Shown: positions 1-11,455, counted from the first letter of the stretch. The stretch is DNA of 64,000 bases from Cheiracanthium punctorium (GCA_038373885.1 JAWZYV010016535.1:744001-808000); one strand, 5' to 3'. Notes: generated by a model from the letters alone, not told the origin. Program-made: numbers and translations.

Positions 1-1484
1 CCCTGCCATTGGAAATATAAAAAAAATATTTCCGATTAATTAATATGAACTGCACACACATACTCGCAACGTAGTCAGGGCTTATACATATCCATGGAAC
101 AACAATAATAATAAATAAATAAATAAATAAATAAAAACTTACTTCAATAGTGATAGTGATCCACAGTCCTATCCAGTTTATCTAAGAAAAACAAAGCAAT
201 ATATATTAATTTGCATGAGAAAGCAAAAATAAATAAATAAAACTGAATACAAATTAGTGACAATTTTCACACTTTCATGGAATTACATTTATTTATTTAT
301 TTATTTTAGCTACTCTCTACGTCTACAAGATCAAAATAAATATTTGACGTGGCGAAAATTTTTGTTTTTATAATTTATTCTTTATTAAAACTCTATATTT
401 TTCACTACCTGAATTTTCATATTTAAAACCTTACAACAACGTTTAAGTGAAACGAAGCAAGTTACATGCAAGTTGAACTCCAATTTTTATCTAATAAAAA
501 TACTTGAGCCCATTTGTTCATAAAGTATTGAACTGCATAGATAGTTTGATGCCTTTACAAGCAAAATATTCTGTACGGAAATTATAGTTTAATTCAAGTT
601 GTGAATTCTTTAATTATTGTTTTTCTATAATTATTTTGCGAGTGCGTCTTGAAGCTATTATAGAGAAATATTCCATTTCAAGCTGGTAAAATAAAGAATA
701 ACGAGTGTGAGTTGGGATTATGTATCTTGTTTTCTCATAATGAGATGTAATCAATTAAAATTCAATAAATTTTGCTAACACAGCCTAAAGTTTAACGAAA
801 AAAAATCACAAATTAATGAGATTTACTAACCATCTTGAAATTCTCCTGATATGAAAATATCCCGTTGCAAATTCAACCAATTACGTTTACTGTCTCAAAA
901 CTATCTTATAGAAAGATACCAGTTAAATTCACTCGCTTTCCTTGAGGTGTTTTTAAATTTAGTTATAAATTAACTCTCGTTTTTTATTTTTCTCAGACGA
1001 GTAGTGTCGATTTTGTTAACATTAAAAAAAATCGCTAAATATATTTAAACACACTAGAGAATCTTCTTCATTATTTGTAGAAGATCGCGTATTTTTTAAG
1101 ATCAGGCATTTATGGCTTTAGACTATACCATGTAACCTATTGAAGATTGTGCTTCACGAATTACTAGTTCTTTTTTATGCAGACTTAAAAATATTTCAGT
1201 ACATGTCTTTGGGAAGACATTTAGGATATATTCATCTATTTCAAACGAAACAATATTAATATAAATTAATTTTAACATAAGCGAAACAAAATTTATATAA
1301 ATTAAGTTTTTAAAGAGTACTGTGTCTGTCGAAAACACTGTACATAATATACTTTTTATCCACCTGATTACTTAATATCTTTCCTTCAATGACCCTGACC
1401 CTTCCCCTGACAAAAGAACTGCCACAAATTTAGGTACAAAGAACAATGATTAAACACTTCTCGAATTTAATTTTCTTATTGACT
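1..1484. other. AT-rich non-coding spacer with microsatellites
   Basis: No coding region can be supported here. The stretch is AT-rich with stop codons in all frames and contains two tetranucleotide microsatellites, (TAAA)n at about 110-135 and (TTTA)n at about 286-306. I see no other structure. Confidence 0.6.
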
Positions 1485-1724
1485 TTAACCGATGCTAGCT
1501 TGTCGCTGCAAAGACGTGGCGGAACGATGCCCCATCTGTGTCCATCGTTGATTCCCGGCATGGGTCTTTGAATCCTTGGCAATAACCAAGCGTTTGACTA
1601 AACATGTTGGATCACAGAGGAAGTATTCAAATACGCACGCTCAAAAGCAACGATTAATACAGAAGGGGAAGCGTTGCGTCGTGTCTTTGCAACGATGGGG
1701 ACTAATTAGTTAAAAAGCGGTTAA
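1485..1724. mobile_element. Candidate TTAA-flanked inverted-repeat MITE
   Basis: TTAA occurs at 1485-1488 and 1721-1724, and the sequences just inside (CCG... and ...CGG) are complementary. Further in, an imperfect inverted repeat of about 33 bp is seen at 1501-1533 and 1664-1700, built around GCAAAGAC / GTCTTTGC. TTAA target duplications are the hallmark of piggyBac-type elements, so this may be a degraded non-autonomous copy. The inverted repeats are imperfect and no coding capacity is visible. Confidence 0.45.
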
Positions 1725-2204
1725 GCGATAATGAAAACACAAATAAGTTTGTTTTGGAAAGTGTTTTATAATCGGTATGTTCGTCATGGTTTATCTGTCT
1801 TGTTTATTGATTGCGTTATAAAGCCTAGATGTAGCAATTCCGGGTTGTACCACTCCACACCCACATTTTCCCTGATTTTTAGCCTTTTTTTTTTTTTTTT
1901 TTTTTCACGTTAACATTTTAGGAAATTGCTTTGTTTGGATAGAAAAGTTAAAAGCTGTTGCATATACTTTCAAACTAATTTTTACTGAAAGCAATTTTTA
2001 CAATTTATGAAAAAGTTTTATTTAAAAAGAAATGCAGTAAAGCGACCGACTTAGAAATTTGGAAAAATACGTTTAAAAAAAATAGGGGAGAAATTAGCTA
2101 CTTGTTTGCCACTTTTACATGAAAAATACATACTATTTCAAAATATTTTCAACTCATCTCACCAAAAAAAAGTAAATAAATGCGTAATAATACTTCTCAA
2201 AAGG
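1725..2204. other. Non-coding spacer with T tract
   Basis: AT-rich sequence with an uninterrupted T run at about 1884-1905. Nothing else is recognised. Confidence 0.5.
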
Positions 2205-2208
2205 TTAA

Positions 2209-2705
2209 CCCTTTGAGGCGCAACCCTTTCCCAATTCTGAAAAAAAAGGCAGCCGTTGCCATCGCTCGACTTAACTACCAGCAGGATGGCAGACGATCGA
2301 AACGTTCATCGCGTGCCACAGATCTAGAGACCCTTTTTTGACGACAGCTGGCCAGCTGTCGTCAAAAAAGGGTCTCTAGATCTGTGGCACGCGATGAACG
2401 TTTCGATCGTCTGCCATCCTGCTGGTAGTTAAGTCGAGCGATGGCAACGGCTGCCCTTTTTACAGCAGTGGGCAATCTATTCATCTGTTCTCGCATTCTT
2501 CCATTTTTCAGCAGATGTCAGTGCTGTTAAAAATAATCGTGACAATTTTTTTACGGGAAATGACGTGCTAATAAGTAAAGGATTCTCGTGGAGCTATGTC
2601 ACCCGCAACTATTTTTATAGAAATCAAATCTATCCTTCGTGACTGGCAACAGGCAAAACGTCAGAGTTTGGTGTTCGCAGAGCGAGAACACTGCGCCTTA
2701 AAGGG
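2209..2705. mobile_element. piggyBac-type MITE with TTAA target duplications
   Basis: The element is bounded by TTAA at 2205-2208 and 2706-2709. Its terminal inverted repeats read CCCTTTGAGGCGCA at the left and, in reverse complement, CCCTTTAAGGCGCA at the right (13 of 14 identical). TTAA duplication with termini starting CCC is diagnostic of the piggyBac superfamily. At 497 bp with no ORF it is a non-autonomous derivative that would need a transposase supplied elsewhere. The left part is occupied by a perfect palindrome listed separately. Confidence 0.85.
2248..2455. repeat. Perfect 208-bp palindrome, no spacer
   Basis: The 104 bases at 2248-2351 are the exact reverse complement of 2352-2455, with the centre in CAGCTGG/CCAGCTG. 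I compared the arms base by base and found no mismatch. The symmetry decays just outside, in an A-run/T-run. It lies inside the TTAA-flanked MITE. The DNA could extrude as a cruciform and the RNA would be a 104-bp hairpin. Confidence 0.95.
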
Positions 2706-2817
2706 TTAAAGCGAATATTTTTCTCGTTGTGAAAGGAAAGATTTTTGATAATCTTATTCATTTTTTCAGATCCGAAGTTTAAAAAAAAAAAATTTCTGGA
2801 GTGACTCCACTCGACTT

Positions 2818-3146
2818 AAATGTAAAAGAAATCTTTGTCGTAGCCTTGTAGAAAAACTATAAGACCTATACACATCAAAATCAATACCGGTCTTACAATG
2901 GTGGTTTATAACATAATACCCAATTTGAACTCAATCGAATGTACCGTTTAAACGCTAGTGCACTTTCAAGAATTCCCCCCATAGGCCATAATGTAAAAGA
3001 AATCTTTGTCGTAGCCCTGTAGAAAAACTGTAAGTCTTATACACACCAAAATCAATACCGGTCTTGCGACGGTGGTTTGTAGCATATATACCAAATTTGA
3101 GCTCAATCGAATGCCCCGTTTAGGAGCTATCGTGTTCACTCAAATA
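2818..3146. repeat. Tandem direct duplication of about 175 bp
   Basis: A unit beginning TGTAAAAGAAATCTTTGTCG and continuing through a CAATACCGGTCTT block starts at about 2820 and again at about 2992. The two copies align over most of their length with scattered substitutions. No coding potential is visible; it may be part of an unidentified mobile element. Confidence 0.75.
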
Positions 3147-4003
3147 CACACACACACACACCTATATATACATACATCTCGTAAAAATAGCATAAATGAA
3201 TTCAGAAAACCTCAAAACGTGCAAATACACCAAAATCTCGAAGTCGAATTTTTTCATGATTACAATACTTTCCTTACATGGTACATGTTCGGCAAGTAAA
3301 AATGTACTTGCATCAAAATCTAAATTAATATTATATAATAATTCTTATCAGCCGCAGAGTTTTCGCATTTAAGATATAAATAAAAATATATCAATCAGTT
3401 CAGAAATGCTACTAATGTATCATTAATGAGGTATTTATTTTCCTAAACTGATTTCAAAATCGAAATCACACTGATATTTTTTCACATTATCATGCTTTCC
3501 AACCTTAGCAAACCAAAATAGCGATACTGCTGTTGTATACGTCCCCTCTTCCCGTTCTGTTTAGATGTGTTTGGTCTCTCTCTATAATGTATACGGAACA
3601 TCGTTCAAGTTCTTGAGTAAACACTGCGGAAATCTCTGTACCCTGCCTCAGAGGTGTTTGTTTTCTGCTTTAAGTCATTGTCCGCGAAGATGCGCGCATT
3701 GGACCAAGATAAAATCGCAATCATCAACGGTTAGTTAGTTGGGCTATAACAGTGCGCTCTCGGCCCAAGAGGAAGCGCCGTGCTTTAGAAGAGCCTTTCG
3801 CTATCTCAATCACTTTCTATTGCCATGAATTGAGCAGGTAGGAAATGCAGCATAGTTCTCGTTCTCGATTCATATCTTGCTGTTTAGAAATTACTAAATA
3901 TTCTAAAAACAAGAAGGTATATCTTGCATATACATTCCGTGCATGCATGTGCGCATAAAACACTCTCCATCCATCACAATGTGCTATTTACATACACACA
4001 CAT
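3147..4003. other. Non-coding spacer
   Basis: Contains a short (CA)n run near 3146-3160 and a slightly GC-richer stretch at about 3540-3840 with no recognisable gene. I see nothing I can name. Confidence 0.45.
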
Positions 4004-4306
4004 CAGGAGTCGATCCAGAAATTTTTCCCAAGGTCCTATTTTTGTGAAAACCGTTTTCTTTTTTGTGAGTTTCAATATCCATATTTGTGAATTTCAATAT
4101 CTATTTTCGTGAATTTTCACATCAATTTTGGTTAAAAGTCACTTTTTTGCTTAAAATAATTCACAAAATAAATTAAAATGTTCAGTAAAATGCCTATGAA
4201 GGGTTGTTCTAATCGATTATAATTTTGTGAAGGGTACGTTTTAATCGATTGTAATTTTGTGAAGGGGCTGTAACACGGACCAAAATTTCGTCTGCATCGA
4301 TCCCTG
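4004..4306. mobile_element. hAT-like MITE (CAGGAGTCGATCCAG termini)
   Basis: The left end reads CAGGAGTCGATCCAGAAATT. The right end, in reverse complement, reads CAGGGATCGATGCAGACGAA followed by ATTTT, giving matching termini that start with CAGG as in many hAT elements. An internal direct repeat of about 43 bp is centred on AATCGATT at 4195-4265. I could not find a clear 8-bp target duplication, so the superfamily is a judgement from the termini only. Confidence 0.55.
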
Positions 4307-4479
4307 CATATCAAAAAAATTCCCAATTAGTAAAATATGCCACGTGCATTAATTAAATGATGTAAAAAGTATCAGCCTTTCATCGTAAACAAAGTTGGTA
4401 AGGAGCAGAACAATACCAATGATAACAAAAGCATTATGCATTTAAGAAATCATTGATTTCTTTCGTTATTTGTGTACGA

Positions 4480-4769
4480 CAGCTGAAAAGCGATCCTCCG
4501 ACGTGATGTTTTCCATCGAGAGCCATTCATTGACTAGATGCGTGATTATGGCAACGCTACGCAAGGGCGATCTACAAAGTGTGGGGGGTGTGCCTTGGCA
4601 GGAGGACTTTCTAAGGGTTCTAACGCGTATTCACGTTACATCTGGAGAGAACCTACCAAAACTCCAGACCCATAGATGAACAGCCGAGCGATGGGACACG
4701 AACCCGGGACCTTCATTCTTCTGCCGTCTACCATTTTCAGTGGCATATAACCACTGTGCCGTGGGGAGG
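4480..4769 (-). mobile_element. tRNA-derived SINE (family 1)
   Basis: Read on the minus strand, the head at about 4769-4680 has a pol III A-box-like GGCACAGTGGTTATATGCC and a B-box-like GGTTCGTGTCC within CCCGGGTTCGTGTCCCATC. This is the expected arrangement of a tRNA-derived SINE promoter. The body includes a block around TTAGAACCC and a CCAAGGCA block that recur at 11,456-11,690, 15,475-15,560 and 46,790-46,875, which shows it is dispersed. It is not a functional tRNA. Confidence 0.75.
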
Positions 4770-5726
4770 CCCGACCCACACAGCACATAAGCTTAAATCA
4801 AGCTTGACATTTCTTTCAATTTGACGTATTAATACAAGCTTGACAGTTCAATTCATTTTAAGCTTGCAGCAAGCTTGGAGAAGTCACTTGAACTGTCCAG
4901 CTTGAATACAACTTGATTACTGCTTGATTTGGAAAGCCACATCCACATAACAAATAATTTATCATCAGTCATAAATGTACTTGACCATAGAATTAAAAAA
5001 AAAAGATTCTATATTTACAAATATTGAAATTCTTAAAAATAAAATACAAATATACTACAAAATTGATTTCAAAATCAGTCGTTTGTCTCGATTTTGGCCA
5101 ATATTGCCCAACATGAGTGTCGCAATACTGAAATTTTTAAAACGTGTGCTGCCTTTAAGTTTATATTATGCTTATTTCCCTATTAGTAGAGTCTCTAAAT
5201 CACACATAACATTATTTTAATTTTGATTCATCCCATGGAAAAATAAAAGAAACAGATCAACACATCGGCCACTGATCGATCTCGCCGGAAAACGACGTGA
5301 TAACCATAACAGTCACTTCAAACTTTAGTCTTATCAGCGCAAGTCAGGTTGGTCGAGTGGTTAGGACGCTGGCTTCTCAACCCTTTTGTACCGTGTTTGA
5401 TCCCAACGGCGGACGCTTGATGGTAACAGATTAAAATAACTTGAAAGTTCAGCGTAGAGGGAGAAATGCGTGGAAAAATAAAATATGTGGGGCGAGTTCG
5501 CCGACGGGCCCCCCGTGTATTTAGGAATTATTATTTTTTTTTTTTTTGGAAAATTTTTTAAGGTTGAAATTAAGCTTGCTATGTTAAGCTTAATGCAAGC
5601 TAGAACACTTGATTCAAGCTTGCATTAAGCTTACACGCTTGAAATTTTCAAGATTAATTCAAGTTTATTGACTTGATAAATCAAGCTTGCTGCAATTTTG
5701 ATGCAAGTTTGCTGTGCTGTCTCGGG
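4770..5726 (+). mobile_element. AAGCTTG-rich MITE, copy 1
   Basis: The termini are complementary (CCCGA...ACAGCAC at the left, GTGCTGTCTCGGG at the right). The subterminal 150-200 bp on each side is packed with AAGCTTG/CAAGCTT motifs. The same element recurs in reverse at 58,866-59,849 with cleaner ends. The interior carries a tRNA-Leu-like segment and no credible ORF. A chance 81-codon reading frame at 4975-5220 is shared between copies, but it tracks element homology rather than showing coding. Confidence 0.8.
5341..5420 (+). repeat. tRNA-Leu-like sequence inside the AAGCTTG MITE
   Basis: The segment starts GTCAGGTTGGTCGAGTGGTT, which resembles the 5' half of a tRNA-Leu with an A box, and continues through a GCTGGCTTCTCAA anticodon-arm-like stretch to a B-box-like GTTTGATCCC. 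The acceptor stem does not close, so it is not a tRNA gene. The counterpart in MITE copy 2 lies on the minus strand at about 59,175-59,250. It may be a captured SINE head. Confidence 0.65.
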
Positions 5727-6170
5727 AGAACCATTGAAAAATGTTAGCAGACATTCATTTTCATATCTTTAACACTTTTAAGATTAAATTTTCAGATGTT
5801 TGTTTGTTTGTTTTTTTAAAGATGTTTCGGCAGTTGGACGGAGATTTTCGTTTTTTGCTTCAATTTTTCCTAGTTTCCTATAAAAAAATTATTTTTTACG
5901 TAAGTTAGACTAAAATTAACTTTTTACAATAAATGCAAAACCAGTATAAATATCTAAACAGCGTTTTGCAGGATTTCATTAATACAATGCACATGATTAT
6001 GAATTACAAATTAATCGCCGCTTTAAGCGGTGCCCTCTGCAGGAGGGGAAGATCTGTTACACTCTCAACTGGGGATTTCATTTTGATATTTTATTCGTCA
6101 AAACAGCACTAATTGGTCTAAAAATGTATTAAATGTTAAGTCAGAAAACTGAAAAGTCAAAGTCTATTTC
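5727..6170. other. Non-coding spacer
   Basis: AT-rich sequence with no recognisable gene or repeat. Confidence 0.5.
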
Positions 6171-6402
6171 TCGTATTTGAAGACTAGGCATTGTCCGCTG
6201 CAATTCCACGAAGGTATTGTGGCCATTTTATTCTGGGGGCACTCAGTGGGTGGCCAGCGTTCATTTGCCAGCTTCATTTGTCCTATGAAGGGAGGACAAA
6301 TTAACATCCATGCCCAAGACGGGATTAAATCCCGGAAGCAAGGAGTGATAGAATGGTTCTTAAGCCACTACACTACTTGGACGCCATTTTACGGTATGTA
6401 AA
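6171..6402 (-). mobile_element. tRNA-derived SINE (family 2)
   Basis: On the minus strand the segment starts near 6400 with an A-box-like AGTGTAGTGGCTTAAG, followed by a GGGATTTAATCCC B-box-like block about 35 bases later, as in a tRNA-derived pol III promoter. It is moderately GC-rich against its surroundings. No coding potential is seen. Confidence 0.55.
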
Positions 6403-6424
6403 GTTATCCTAAAAAGTCATTTTT

Positions 6425-8194
6425 ACTTCCTTGTACGTAGTATAAGGAAGTAATGCGATCCCGAAAAATTTTGGGGGCCAAATTTCGACAAAAAATCCGA
6501 TTTTGACTACCTCTAAATTTAATTTTAAGAATTTTTTCGATGCATCTCATCGTAGGCTAGCATGCACGATCATATTAACGCGTCTGCAACTCATTTTGAC
6601 CAGCGGCGAGTTTATTGTGGTCAGTTTTTCCATGTCTGTACGTACGTATGTATGTAACTCGCATATCTCAAAAACTAACGGTCGTAGAATGTTGAGATTT
6701 GATATTTAGGATTGTTCTATGATCTAGTTGTGCACCTCCCCTTTTGGTCGCAATCGAATGAATAGTTTATGTACAGGACCGCTCAAAAGATTCGAAATAC
6801 ATTACGCTGTATGGGCCGAAATTCATTAAACTCGCATATCTCAAAAAGTATTAGGCGTAGAATGTCGAAACTTCATATTTTGGATAGTTGTAACATCTAG
6901 TTGTGCACCTCCCCTTTCGGTTCCATTCGACTGGATAGTTTATCTACAGAACCGCCTAAAAGATTCGAAATACATTACGCTCTATGGGCCGAAATTCATC
7001 AAAGCGTTTTTTAGAGGTATTGGGCTATTTGAAACGACTCAGAAGTGATATATGCTGTAAAGAGTTAGAAAATGAATTTCTCCATTAAAAAGAGTGTCTT
7101 TATCATTTACAGTTCTGCTATAGGAACACTCAAAACATTTCCAATACATTACGGTCAATGGCAATTTTAGGAGATTCATCCATTTCAAGCACAATACCGT
7201 CCTACCACATAAGTTAGGTAATGGTCCGACCACGGTCACGTGCCTCCCTCAAGAACTATGCCAAAAGTCGCCAAGCTTGGCGACTTTTTTGTGTACGTGT
7301 GCGCATATTTAACTCTCAAATCTCAAAAACTATTATGAAATTTCATATATAAGATTGTTGTAACATCTAGTTGTGCATCTCGATTTTTGGTTAAAATCTA
7401 CTGGAGAGTTTATTTACAGGACCACCGAAAAGAATTTCAGTACTTTAATGTATATGGACATCTTCAATATAATACAATTGTAGACAGTCATTGTTTGGTA
7501 CATGCCCAAAATCTCGCCGTCTGTCCTCGACCTTGGCGAGTTTTGCCGAAATATCGCCAAATTTGGCGATAGTCAGTCATTTGGTCCATGCCCAAAGTAT
7601 CGCCATTTGTCATCGTTCTTGGCGAGTTTTGGCGAAATATCGCCAAATTTGGCGATAATCTCTCATTGTTGGTCCATGCTTAATATCTCGCCAAATGTCG
7701 TCGACATTGACGTGTTTCGCCGAAATATCGATAAATTTGGCACCAAAAATTATTTCGTATTTTGTATAACTCTAAAACTTTAACCCGTAGAATTTTGAAC
7801 TTTTGTATTTAGAACTATATTATAATATCTAACGGTTTTCAATATCTTTTTTGACAGCAATCGACTGGGAATTTATTTACAGGGTGAGCCAAATGACTTT
7901 TAATACATTAAGGTGTATGGATGCATTCAATTCATTGAAAGTCTGTGGTCAATGACTACTTTGGCTATCCCCAAAATCTCGCAAACTATTTCAAGTTTCT
8001 CGGCTTTTGGTGAAATATCGCCAAATAAAGTGTCAGAAAGAAATCTTTCAAATTGAACTCAGCTTGGCGATATCGAAATGTTTGGCTAGAAATCGCTATA
8101 TCTTACTATTATTGATATTTTATATCTTTCAAACAAATAAGTTTAGAGGAAGTGCGTAAAAAACATTTTTGATTTAATAGACGTGCAAGGAAGT
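6425..8194 (+). mobile_element. ACTTCCTTG-TIR element, longest copy
   Basis: The ends are inverted repeats: ACTTCCTTGTACGT at 6425-6438 and ACGTGCAAGGAAGT at 8181-8194. The first 800 bp consists of degenerate direct blocks around CATCTAGTTGTGCACCTCCC and TTACGCTCTATGGG. The middle holds about three tandem copies (7482-7742) of an 87-bp unit containing TTGGCGAGTTTT and ATATCGCCAAATTTGGCG. There is no transposase. Related pieces occur at 34,910-36,995, 56,990-58,865, 59,850-60,922 and 61,876-62,387, so it is a family. The superfamily is unknown; no target duplication could be assigned. Confidence 0.7.
7482..7742 (+). repeat. Three tandem 87-bp units with TTGGCGA motifs
   Basis: Each unit reads from a TAGTCAGTCAT-like start through GGTCCATGCCCAAA to ATATCGCCAAATTTGGCGA. 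The first two are close matches and the third is more diverged. An 18-bp perfect palindrome, GTCGCCAAGCTTGGCGAC, lies upstream at 7267-7284. Confidence 0.75.
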
Positions 8195-9121
8195 CATGTG
8201 TTGGACACATCAGATTTTTTCAATTTGTTTTTAAATATACGGCCCTTTATAAAACTGATTGCCTAAAAAGTAACTGCGTGTCATTAAAACATTTTTTTTT
8301 TCTAATTGCATGTATAGTACTAAAATCAATAATTTCAAAATTGGCTCACTGATTAAACATTATATATTGTTGCATATAGAATTTCATCAAGCAAAAAACA
8401 TCATAAACGCAGAAACAACGTTAAAGTTTATCTTTCTGTCACAGTCTCTGAAATATAATATTTAAGAATTATTTTGTCATTGGCTTCGTAGAAAAAAATT
8501 GCATTCATCTAGAAAAAAATCTGCGTAAGTAGAAGAAAGAAAATACTCTACCATTCAATGTCTATTAACTACCTCCTTCTCTTTTTAGCCTCTTTAAGAA
8601 AAAAAAAAAAATCTCCATCACTGTTTTTTCCCCCGAATTTTTTGCATATTAATTTACATTCTGTAGTACATGATGACTACTATTTAAACTTCGCTAATTT
8701 TTTTTCTAAATTTCTTTAATTCAACTTGTTTTAGTTGCTGTAAATTTCATCCAAGTGTACTTAAACCGCTGTACAACAATCTGGAGAAAGAACTTCATTA
8801 AAATGAACAAAATAGAAAATGAAGAGCTCTATTAGTCACGACTGTTTTGATGTAACATTCATAAAGCCCAATCTATTGTGCTTTGTTTCAGAAACGTGTA
8901 ATTTATGTACCGTAAATTATTTACCGTTGGCAGATGATTATCTTGAGAGCATGTTGACCCGAAGAAAACTATTCGTGTCACCGCGCTGATGTATGAGCTT
9001 AGTTACCTGCATATTGAAAAATCTTTAAATATATCGATACCTATTTGGTATTGAATCCTGTATATTATAAGTGATTGAGTGGAAGAATATCACCACAAGG
9101 AATCCATGAACACTGCTCTTC
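8195..9121. other. Non-coding spacer
   Basis: AT-rich sequence with short homopolymers. No gene or repeat is recognised. Confidence 0.5.
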
Positions 9122-9129
9122 ATCTAGCA

Positions 9130-9683
9130 CATAGATTCCCAACCTTTTTTGAACTGATGCCCCCTTTTCTAGTGAATATTTCAATACCGCCCCCCTCCCA
9201 CTCCAGAGAAACAAGAGCGTACATAATGCATGGTGAAAACAAGAATTAAATTTAAAAAAAATTACTAATAGATAGAATATTTTTGGAATTGAAACGCTAC
9301 TGAATTTCTTCTTCATTTAAAAAAGAGGAATAAAAGTTTTAGCTTACCTGTTATAAGGACAGGCAGGGGTTTTGATGATACGAAGTAATAGATAATAAAC
9401 TATTGCTTTCTAAATAAATAAATTGACAGTTTCAGAGAACAATCCGAACGCATACTTAATTATATTAAAAAGAATTTTATTAAAATTTATTTTTATTAAA
9501 ATTTATTTTTATTAAAATATTATCAGCGTAATTTTTAAGTATTTTTTAGACTATATATGGTTAATCTTCCCACGCCCCACCGTGCCATATCAACGCCCCC
9601 TAATTTTCTCTGGGTCTTTTACCGCCCCCTGAAAGCCTCAAATGCCCACAAGGGGGCGTTATCGCCCACGTTGGGAACCAATG
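9130..9683. mobile_element. hAT MITE with 8-bp TSD ATCTAGCA
   Basis: ATCTAGCA occurs at 9122-9129 and again at 9684-9691. Between them the termini are inverted repeats of the CATTGGTTCCCAAC type (left CATAGATTCCCAACC; right GTTGGGAACCAATG). An 8-bp duplication with a terminal CA is diagnostic of the hAT superfamily. Runs of GCCCCC near both ends are characteristic of this copy. There is no transposase, so it is non-autonomous. Confidence 0.85.
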
Positions 9684-9899
9684 ATCTAGCAGGAGTAGCC
9701 CAATTAATTTATGTTCGATACAGACTACGGGAACGAGAAATTCCACAGTTTTAAAGAATCATTAACGTCTGCTTCAGGTTAAAAAAAAATTAAATTTTTT
9801 AAAAATCCTTCACACAGTGGACCGGTCCGTTGAAGCTCGGTTCCTATACGAACATCGGAAGTGATGTAGCACCGATTTTGGGATGATTATCCCGCATCT

Positions 9900-10473
9900 G
9901 GGACTCCACCACCATAGTGTCGGAAAGCTTTCGCTAGCGAATATATCGAGCCTTCTCTTCTCATGACGTCACAATCCGAGAAATATCCGATATGCCCTAC
10001 TACGATCGTATCGGGATGGTTTCACTGTCGTATTGACTATCGGAAATATTGCTGTTTTTTCCCGACACGTTGGATGAAGGCGAAAACTCGCATTCCGGTA
10101 TCGGGGAGTAGGAGATGGATGGGTTTTTATTGTGTGGATCGTGGAGTGTCAAGTACTTCCACAAAAGGACCCCTCTCCCTAGCATGTTGGGTCTGTCAAA
10201 AACGGGCTTCCACTCGTGATGGATGTCTTCGGAAATTCCGAAGACAACGCCTTCGTTTAAGAAAAAGGGGGAAAGCCTAGTGTTTTGATTGGTTGATCGC
10301 TCTGAGTGTCGGATAGACCTCTAGCAAGCACAAAAATACTCGCTTGTTTTATTCGACACTCATCGTGGTAGCGCCAAAAGGAGAGTCACGGCTATTTATT
10401 CGAAGTATCTGACTATCCGTGAGCGAGAAATATCCGTCACGGATATTCTACGACACCATGGTAGTAGAGCCCC
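9900..10473. mobile_element. GC-richer TIR element
   Basis: The 23-bp ends are imperfect inverted repeats: GGGACTCCACCACCATAGTG at 9900 onward, and on the other strand GGGGCTCTACTACCATGGTG from 10,473. The interior is clearly GC-richer than its flanks and contains repeated AGAAATATCCG motifs. A 105-codon frame at 9963-10,280 is present but resembles nothing I know and is probably chance. No target duplication was found. Confidence 0.55.
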
Positions 10474-10908
10474 TGGAATGAGTTCAAAATTATTAAGCCC
10501 CGAGATAAGTCGGGTAGAATGTTCTACTATCGCCAAGGACTATCGTGCATTTGCCCTCTAGATCAGTGGTTTCTAAAGTCCTCTCAAGTTCCCCTTATTT
10601 ATGAGGATCTAAATTGTGGTGGGAAACTTACAGCAGGGTTGAAAATACCACACATCGCTTTAATACGTGATAGAAAAGCTTCTGCTTATAGGTATATGAG
10701 TGATAGGTAAGTATTAAAAGTACACCAAAAATGCGTACTAATTATGTTATACTAGAAATAGATGAACGGCTCTAAAATAAATAATGACCTCAAACAAGGA
10801 AAGTAATGCATTGAATTTCTTTACAGTGTTCTTGTTCACTCAATTGGAAATTACTACATAATGAATAATGAAGCAGAATTATCGTCTTTAGTTTTAGGCA
10901 ATTTATTT
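10474..10908. other. Non-coding spacer
   Basis: No gene, repeat or structured site is recognised. Confidence 0.45.
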
Positions 10909-11067
10909 CCAGATATAACGTGCATTCACGTTATATCTGGAGAAAAGTTGGCTCCATAAGATGGTGAAATCTTGTTGCAACCTTTGGTGCTTCACAAAAG
11001 TATGGTTAAACCTGAGCACCAAATGTTAAAACAAGGTTTCACCACCTTATGGAGCCAACTTTTCTTC
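10909..11067. repeat. Hairpin followed by a 51-bp inverted repeat
   Basis: A perfect 14-bp hairpin (CCAGATATAACGTG / CACGTTATATCTGG, 4-base loop) spans 10,909-10,940 and overlaps a SINE-family-1-like block. It is followed by an imperfect inverted repeat of about 51 bp per arm. That repeat starts AGAAAAGTTGGCTCC at about 10,941 and closes with GGAGCCAACTTTTCT ending at about 11,066, with a spacer of about 22 bases. It is probably a foldback element or tail. Confidence 0.7.
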
Positions 11068-11455
11068 AAGTACCATGTTTTGCCATGTTTTGGTGAAATA
11101 TTGTGCCAAATTTTTAAGACTGCACAATGCACATGTCGTAGCAAATTCACGGTTTGTGTGATTCTAAATGACTCCTCGACATTATTAAGTTTGTTTGTTT
11201 TTTATCGCGAGATTAAACTAAATAAGCTATTTTCTTCTGCTGAACTATGGGGGAATTAAATAAAAAAATCTTTTATTAGAATATTTATCAAAATGATATG
11301 AATTAAGCACAAAATACCATGTTAATAAATACTTCGTGAATTTACTCCTTTTGGAGGGGAATCTGATTTTCTGAGGTTTGATTTAGTCTAGAATTCGTAT
11401 TCTATGCGTCAAATTAAATTTTGCATTTTATGGCATAGGTTTGTCTGTTTGTTTC
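11068..11455. other. Non-coding spacer
   Basis: AT-rich and unremarkable. No supported gene. Confidence 0.45.

Noticed and set aside
3700..3800. tRNA-like segment around GGTTAGTTAGTTGGGC
   Set aside because: No B box at the correct distance and no cloverleaf.
4975..5220. 81-codon frame also present in reverse at 59,362-59,607
   Set aside because: The similarity is explained by two copies of the same MITE. The sequence is low complexity and has no domain.
5341..5420. Functional tRNA-Leu gene
   Set aside because: The 5' half and boxes look right, but the acceptor and variable arms do not close, and the second copy is more degraded.
7482..7742. CRISPR-like array because of regular repeats
   Set aside because: The three units are diverged tandem copies without unique spacers, in a eukaryotic repeat element.
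9963..10280. 105-codon open frame in the GC-richer TIR element
   Set aside because: No recognisable motif, and it lies inside a non-autonomous-looking element. Raised GC lowers stop frequency, so the length is unremarkable.
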